Of a stretch of 6,671 nucleotides of DNA, positions 4,111 through 6,671 are shown one piece after another. Source of the stretch: Candidatus Heimdallarchaeota archaeon (GTDB lineage Archaea; Asgardarchaeota; Heimdallarchaeia; JABLTI01); contig JAGMDP010000041.1 of the NCBI GenBank assembly GCA_023128635.1, positions 1 through 6,671 on the forward strand, read 5' to 3'. A model generated the notes under the pieces. The model was not told the origin of the DNA. It did not search any database and worked only from the letters and a program-made list of their open reading frames with translations. A program made the translations under genes and the position numbers. Numbering within the stretch: the stretch's first letter is position 1; each line of letters opens with the position of its first letter.

Positions 4111-5246
4111 TGCGTATGACTTGGCTAGTTACAAAACGAGTTACAAAATTTATTCTCAGAGATAAGCGATTAATTGCTTTAATGTTAATTGTTCCTATAG
4201 TAATGTCTCTGGTAATTGGTTATGGCTTCAGTGGCGAGATAAAAAATGTCAAAGTGGTTATTGTTAATCTTGATGATCCAACTCTAATCCCACTTTCTGC
4301 AACAAATAATCTCACAGATTATTTGAAAACCAAAACAGATCTAGTTGAAGTCACTGAAATAAGTTTTCCAACCTTACAAGATTGGAATGAAAGTAAACAA
4401 GCAGTTCTGAATGGGGATTACAAGGGTGCTATCTTGTTTCCAGAGAATTTTACAGATACACTAATTGGTCGACTTCTGAACATAAGCAATGATAATACCG
4501 CAATAGAAGTTTATCTAGATAATTCAAACCCGCAAGTTAGTGGTAGTGTAATAAAAGCTTTGAGTGAAGGATTTCAATTCGCATTTGGTTCTAATATGGG
4601 ATTAGCAATTGTTACAGAGTTTGCATTTGATCAAGGTTTAACTCAACTACAATATATGATGCCATCAATACTTCCTTTTGCAGTTTTCTTCATGTCATTT
4701 ATTTTATCGATTATCTCATTAATTAGTGAACGAAAAGCAGGAACATTAGATTTGCTACTTCTTTCACCATACAGAAAAGTCAACATAATTCTGGGTTATT
4801 TAATCCCCTTGTCAGCTGTCTCTGTTGTTCAAGCATCAATACTCATATTGTTGACGATTTTTGCATTTAATATACCGATTCTTGGTGGAGCTGGTGCATA
4901 TTTTGCGATCTATTTTATGCTGTTATTAAGTGGTATGTCTGGAATGGTCCTAGGATTTTTCCTGTCGACATTTGCAAAAACGGAATTACAAGCTATACAA
5001 TTTATTCCAATGATCACATTTACGATGCTGTTACTATCAGGTATTCTTGTTCCTTTGGAAACACTCCCAAGATGGTTGCTCCCGATTTCCTATATGCTAC
5101 CATTAACATACGGAGCAGAATATCTTAGAACAGTAATGATTGAAGGAACAGGATTTCTGTGGCACTGGCATATCGCTCCAGTTATTGCTTTCATATTAAT
5201 TATGCTGTTCTTGTCCTCTCTAACGTTAAGAGAAAGTAAATTATGA
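4110..5246 (+). CDS. ABC-2 type exporter, permease
   Basis: This 378-residue protein has the ABC2_membrane_3 layout. Residues 21-40 form one membrane helix. A large, mostly polar domain outside the membrane follows (about 45-180), and then five helices at roughly 183-206, 226-253, 260-289, 297-314 and 353-372. The cytoplasmic coupling segment SERKAGTLDLLLLSPYRK (206-223) is the conserved element that contacts the ATPase. The LLLSGILVPLETLPRWLLPISYMLPLTYGAEYLR stretch (307-340) is the characteristic C-terminal motif of this family. Two copies probably pair with two ATPases. The start overlaps the ATPase stop by one base, with GGGAG 10 bases upstream; an in-frame ATG two codons later is a possible alternative. 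The substrate is unknown; family members export drugs, lipids or sodium. Confidence 0.92.
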   Translation: MRMTWLVTKRVTKFILRDKRLIALMLIVPIVMSLVIGYGFSGEIKNVKVVIVNLDDPTLIPLSATNNLTDYLKTKTDLVEVTEISFPTLQDWNESKQAVLNGDYKGAILFPENFTDTLIGRLLNISNDNTAIEVYLDNSNPQVSGSVIKALSEGFQFAFGSNMGLAIVTEFAFDQGLTQLQYMMPSILPFAVFFMSFILSIISLISERKAGTLDLLLLSPYRKVNIILGYLIPLSAVSVVQASILILLTIFAFNIPILGGAGAYFAIYFMLLLSGMSGMVLGFFLSTFAKTELQAIQFIPMITFTMLLLSGILVPLETLPRWLLPISYMLPLTYGAEYLRTVMIEGTGFLWHWHIAPVIAFILIMLFLSSLTLRESKL

Positions 5247-5268
5247 TTAAATTATAGTGCTTTTACAG

Positions 5269-5307
5269 AAAAAAAAAGAGATAAATGAGGTTGGCTTAAA
5301 CAACCTC
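5269..5307 (-). terminator. Hairpin and U-tract terminator of the DUF6159-like gene
   Basis: GAGGTTG (5287-5293) and CAACCTC (5301-5307) form a perfect 7-bp stem with a 7-base loop. Read on the minus strand, it starts five bases after the stop codon of the membrane-protein gene and is followed, after nine bases, by nine U residues (complement of 5269-5277). The orientation of the U-tract assigns it to the minus-strand gene, not to the converging permease gene. Confidence 0.65.
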
Positions 5308-5312
5308 TAATC

Positions 5313-6671
5313 CTACCTTTCGACAAGGCCAGCAATAGATCTTTCTTTGTTGCTTGATAGTCTTGCGTCCTTGAGTTCTCCTCTGAGATTCTTGGGCATT
5401 CTTGTGGGTAAACTGAATCTGGTTTCTTCATCTTGAGCATATGCGAAGACAAAGGTCAAGTAAGCTGTTTTCATTGGTCTAAAGATAAAGAAAGTTGGAA
5501 TGAAAGCGAAAATTATTGTTGAGAGAATAGCAAGTGGATAAGCTAATACCGGATCAAGTCCATAAGCGAAATGAAGTACCATACCTAAAATTGCACCAAT
5601 AACACCGTAAAGAAAGAATGCGATAAACTGCAAGATACTAAAAGCTCTTTGAACACCAGTTTCTCTTATTAAAACATCCATGTAGTATTTCTTGAGTAAA
5701 TTGAAGCTTCTTTTGACACCATCTTTAAATCCATGCCCTTCAATAACAATTGCGGGTAAAGTAAAATATGTGAGATATTTGAAAATGATTCCCATCACTG
5801 CCGCTAACATTCGAGCAAGTATAGCTAAAACAATTCCGGCAACATTACCTTTCTGTTGTGAACGTGATGCTGCATTTCTCAACATACTTTGTATCCACTG
5901 AACAAGCGCAGTTACTATCCCAAATGTAAGGATTGGTCCAAATTTGCCTGCAACATTTTTTCTGCAGAATTTGAAATCGGGATCTCTTTTTCGGTACCAT
6001 TCATAGGCATAAGTGGTATTAATTGCTTCAGCAGCGTAGAATATTCCATAGTAGATTATGAGTTGTACTAATGTAATTACTGTACCAATGAGATAGCCTA
6101 GCCAAGGCATCGCTGCTAATGCTACAACACTGAAATAGCCGTAAATAGATGCGATTGTTAAGAAATTCATAATAGATACAAATGAAACAAAAAGTGGGGC
6201 AACCATCATACCTTTCTCAGCCATAACTACTTGCCCAGTGAATTTCATGAATTCACCTGCTCTTCTTATTTTATTAAAACTAAAAATCATTGTAAGCAAT
6301 AGTAGCCCTCCTGGAATCAAACCAGGTAAAGCGAATAAAATTCCTCCACCAAGGAGGAATCCAGCTAATAGGCCACCTACAACACTTCCTATTATGAAGA
6401 ATATACTTCCAGCGATAACTAGAATATCTCCAAATTTCGAAGTTAAAAATAATAGTAACCATCCTACTAGAAAACCTACAACAACTAGTCCAACGAAGAT
6501 AACTACTAGAATCCACCAGTATTGAACAAATGTACTTCCTAAACCAAATATTAACACAATAAAGGCATCTAAATAAGGTTGTACAGTCGAGTTCATCAAC
6601 AGCAAAACTAAGAATGTTACACCAGTTCCGAAGAATAACAATGTGAAAATTGTAAAGAAGGCAATTGCTTT
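5313..6671 (-). CDS. Polytopic membrane protein, DUF6159-like, N-terminus cut by window edge
   Basis: The reading frame is open to the right edge, giving 452 residues. A TTG at 6641 is only an internal codon, since hydrophobic sequence in frame (KAIAFFTIFT) continues upstream. About ten membrane helices are visible, the first half being very glycine- and leucine-rich. The C-terminal half resembles the uncharacterised DUF6159 family: an interfacial helix with YYGIFYAAEAINTTYAYEWY, then TYFTLPAIVIEGHGFKDGVK followed by RSFNLLKKYYMDVLIRETG, a conserved amphipathic region in that family. The last 40 residues are charged and probably cytoplasmic. The function is unknown. The gene ends convergently with the ABC permease gene, 66 bases apart, and has its own hairpin/U-tract terminator. 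The family link comes from motif memory, not a search. Confidence 0.75.
   Translation of the reverse strand, partial: KAIAFFTIFTLLFFGTGVTFLVLLLMNSTVQPYLDAFIVLIFGLGSTFVQYWWILVVIFVGLVVVGFLVGWLLLFLTSKFGDILVIAGSIFFIIGSVVGGLLAGFLLGGGILFALPGLIPGGLLLLTMIFSFNKIRRAGEFMKFTGQVVMAEKGMMVAPLFVSFVSIMNFLTIASIYGYFSVVALAAMPWLGYLIGTVITLVQLIIYYGIFYAAEAINTTYAYEWYRKRDPDFKFCRKNVAGKFGPILTFGIVTALVQWIQSMLRNAASRSQQKGNVAGIVLAILARMLAAVMGIIFKYLTYFTLPAIVIEGHGFKDGVKRSFNLLKKYYMDVLIRETGVQRAFSILQFIAFFLYGVIGAILGMVLHFAYGLDPVLAYPLAILSTIIFAFIPTFFIFRPMKTAYLTFVFAYAQDEETRFSLPTRMPKNLRGELKDARLSSNKERSIAGLVER

Noticed and set aside
6238..6525. 95-aa plus-strand frame opposite the membrane-protein gene
   Set aside because: It is proline- and asparagine-rich, the typical antisense shadow of a glycine/leucine-rich membrane protein, without promoter or ribosome-binding site.
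6639..6641. TTG as start of the right-edge membrane protein
   Set aside because: The frame stays open and hydrophobic to the window edge, so the real start lies outside the window.
1..6671. CRISPR array, insertion sequence or prophage remnants
   Set aside because: No regularly spaced repeats, transposase or integrase motifs, or terminal inverted repeats were found on either strand.

Overview
The window reads as archaeal DNA of low G+C. The evidence is TATA-like boxes at archaeal spacing, GGTGA/GGAG ribosome-binding sites, U-tract terminators, an archaeal-type 5S rRNA and a likely bulge-helix-bulge (BHB) RNA-splicing site. An uncultivated lineage such as an Asgard archaeon is plausible, but nothing here fixes the phylum.

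Layout from left to right. (1) Positions 1-1177 hold a sulfur-carrier set: a partial DsrE gene on the minus strand, divergent from a dsrE2-tusA pair on the plus strand, with a 14-bp perfect palindrome between the TATA box and the start of dsrE2. (2) Positions 1245-1457 hold a stand-alone RNA gene with its own TATA box and U-tract terminator. It is a 5S rRNA in circularly permuted order. The gene starts inside helix III, the original 5' and 3' ends are joined by a UGCG tetraloop on helix I, and the new ends pair in an 11-bp stem carrying two 3-nt bulges on opposite strands around a 4-bp CCGG/CCGG helix. Cutting at the standard BHB positions (1302/1303 and 1422/1423) and joining the inner ends would give a 120-nt circle and rebuild the conserved 5S sequence across the junction. 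This is the main discovery of the window. (3) Positions 1463-3176, minus strand, hold a 118-residue hypothetical protein and, upstream of it, a GtrA-like membrane domain fused in front of a dolichol-phosphate-mannose-synthase-like GT2 domain. (4) Positions 3373-5246, plus strand, hold an ABC-2 exporter: an ATPase and a permease overlapping by one base. (5) Positions 5313-6671, minus strand, hold the C-terminal part of a large DUF6159-like membrane protein that runs off the right edge, with a hairpin/U-tract terminator after it.

The protein genes form separate units: sulfur relay, lipid-linked sugar transfer, an export pump and an uncharacterised membrane protein. The 5S gene stands alone with no 16S or 23S rRNA in view. 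Its maturation would probably require the tRNA-splicing endonuclease and RNA ligase.
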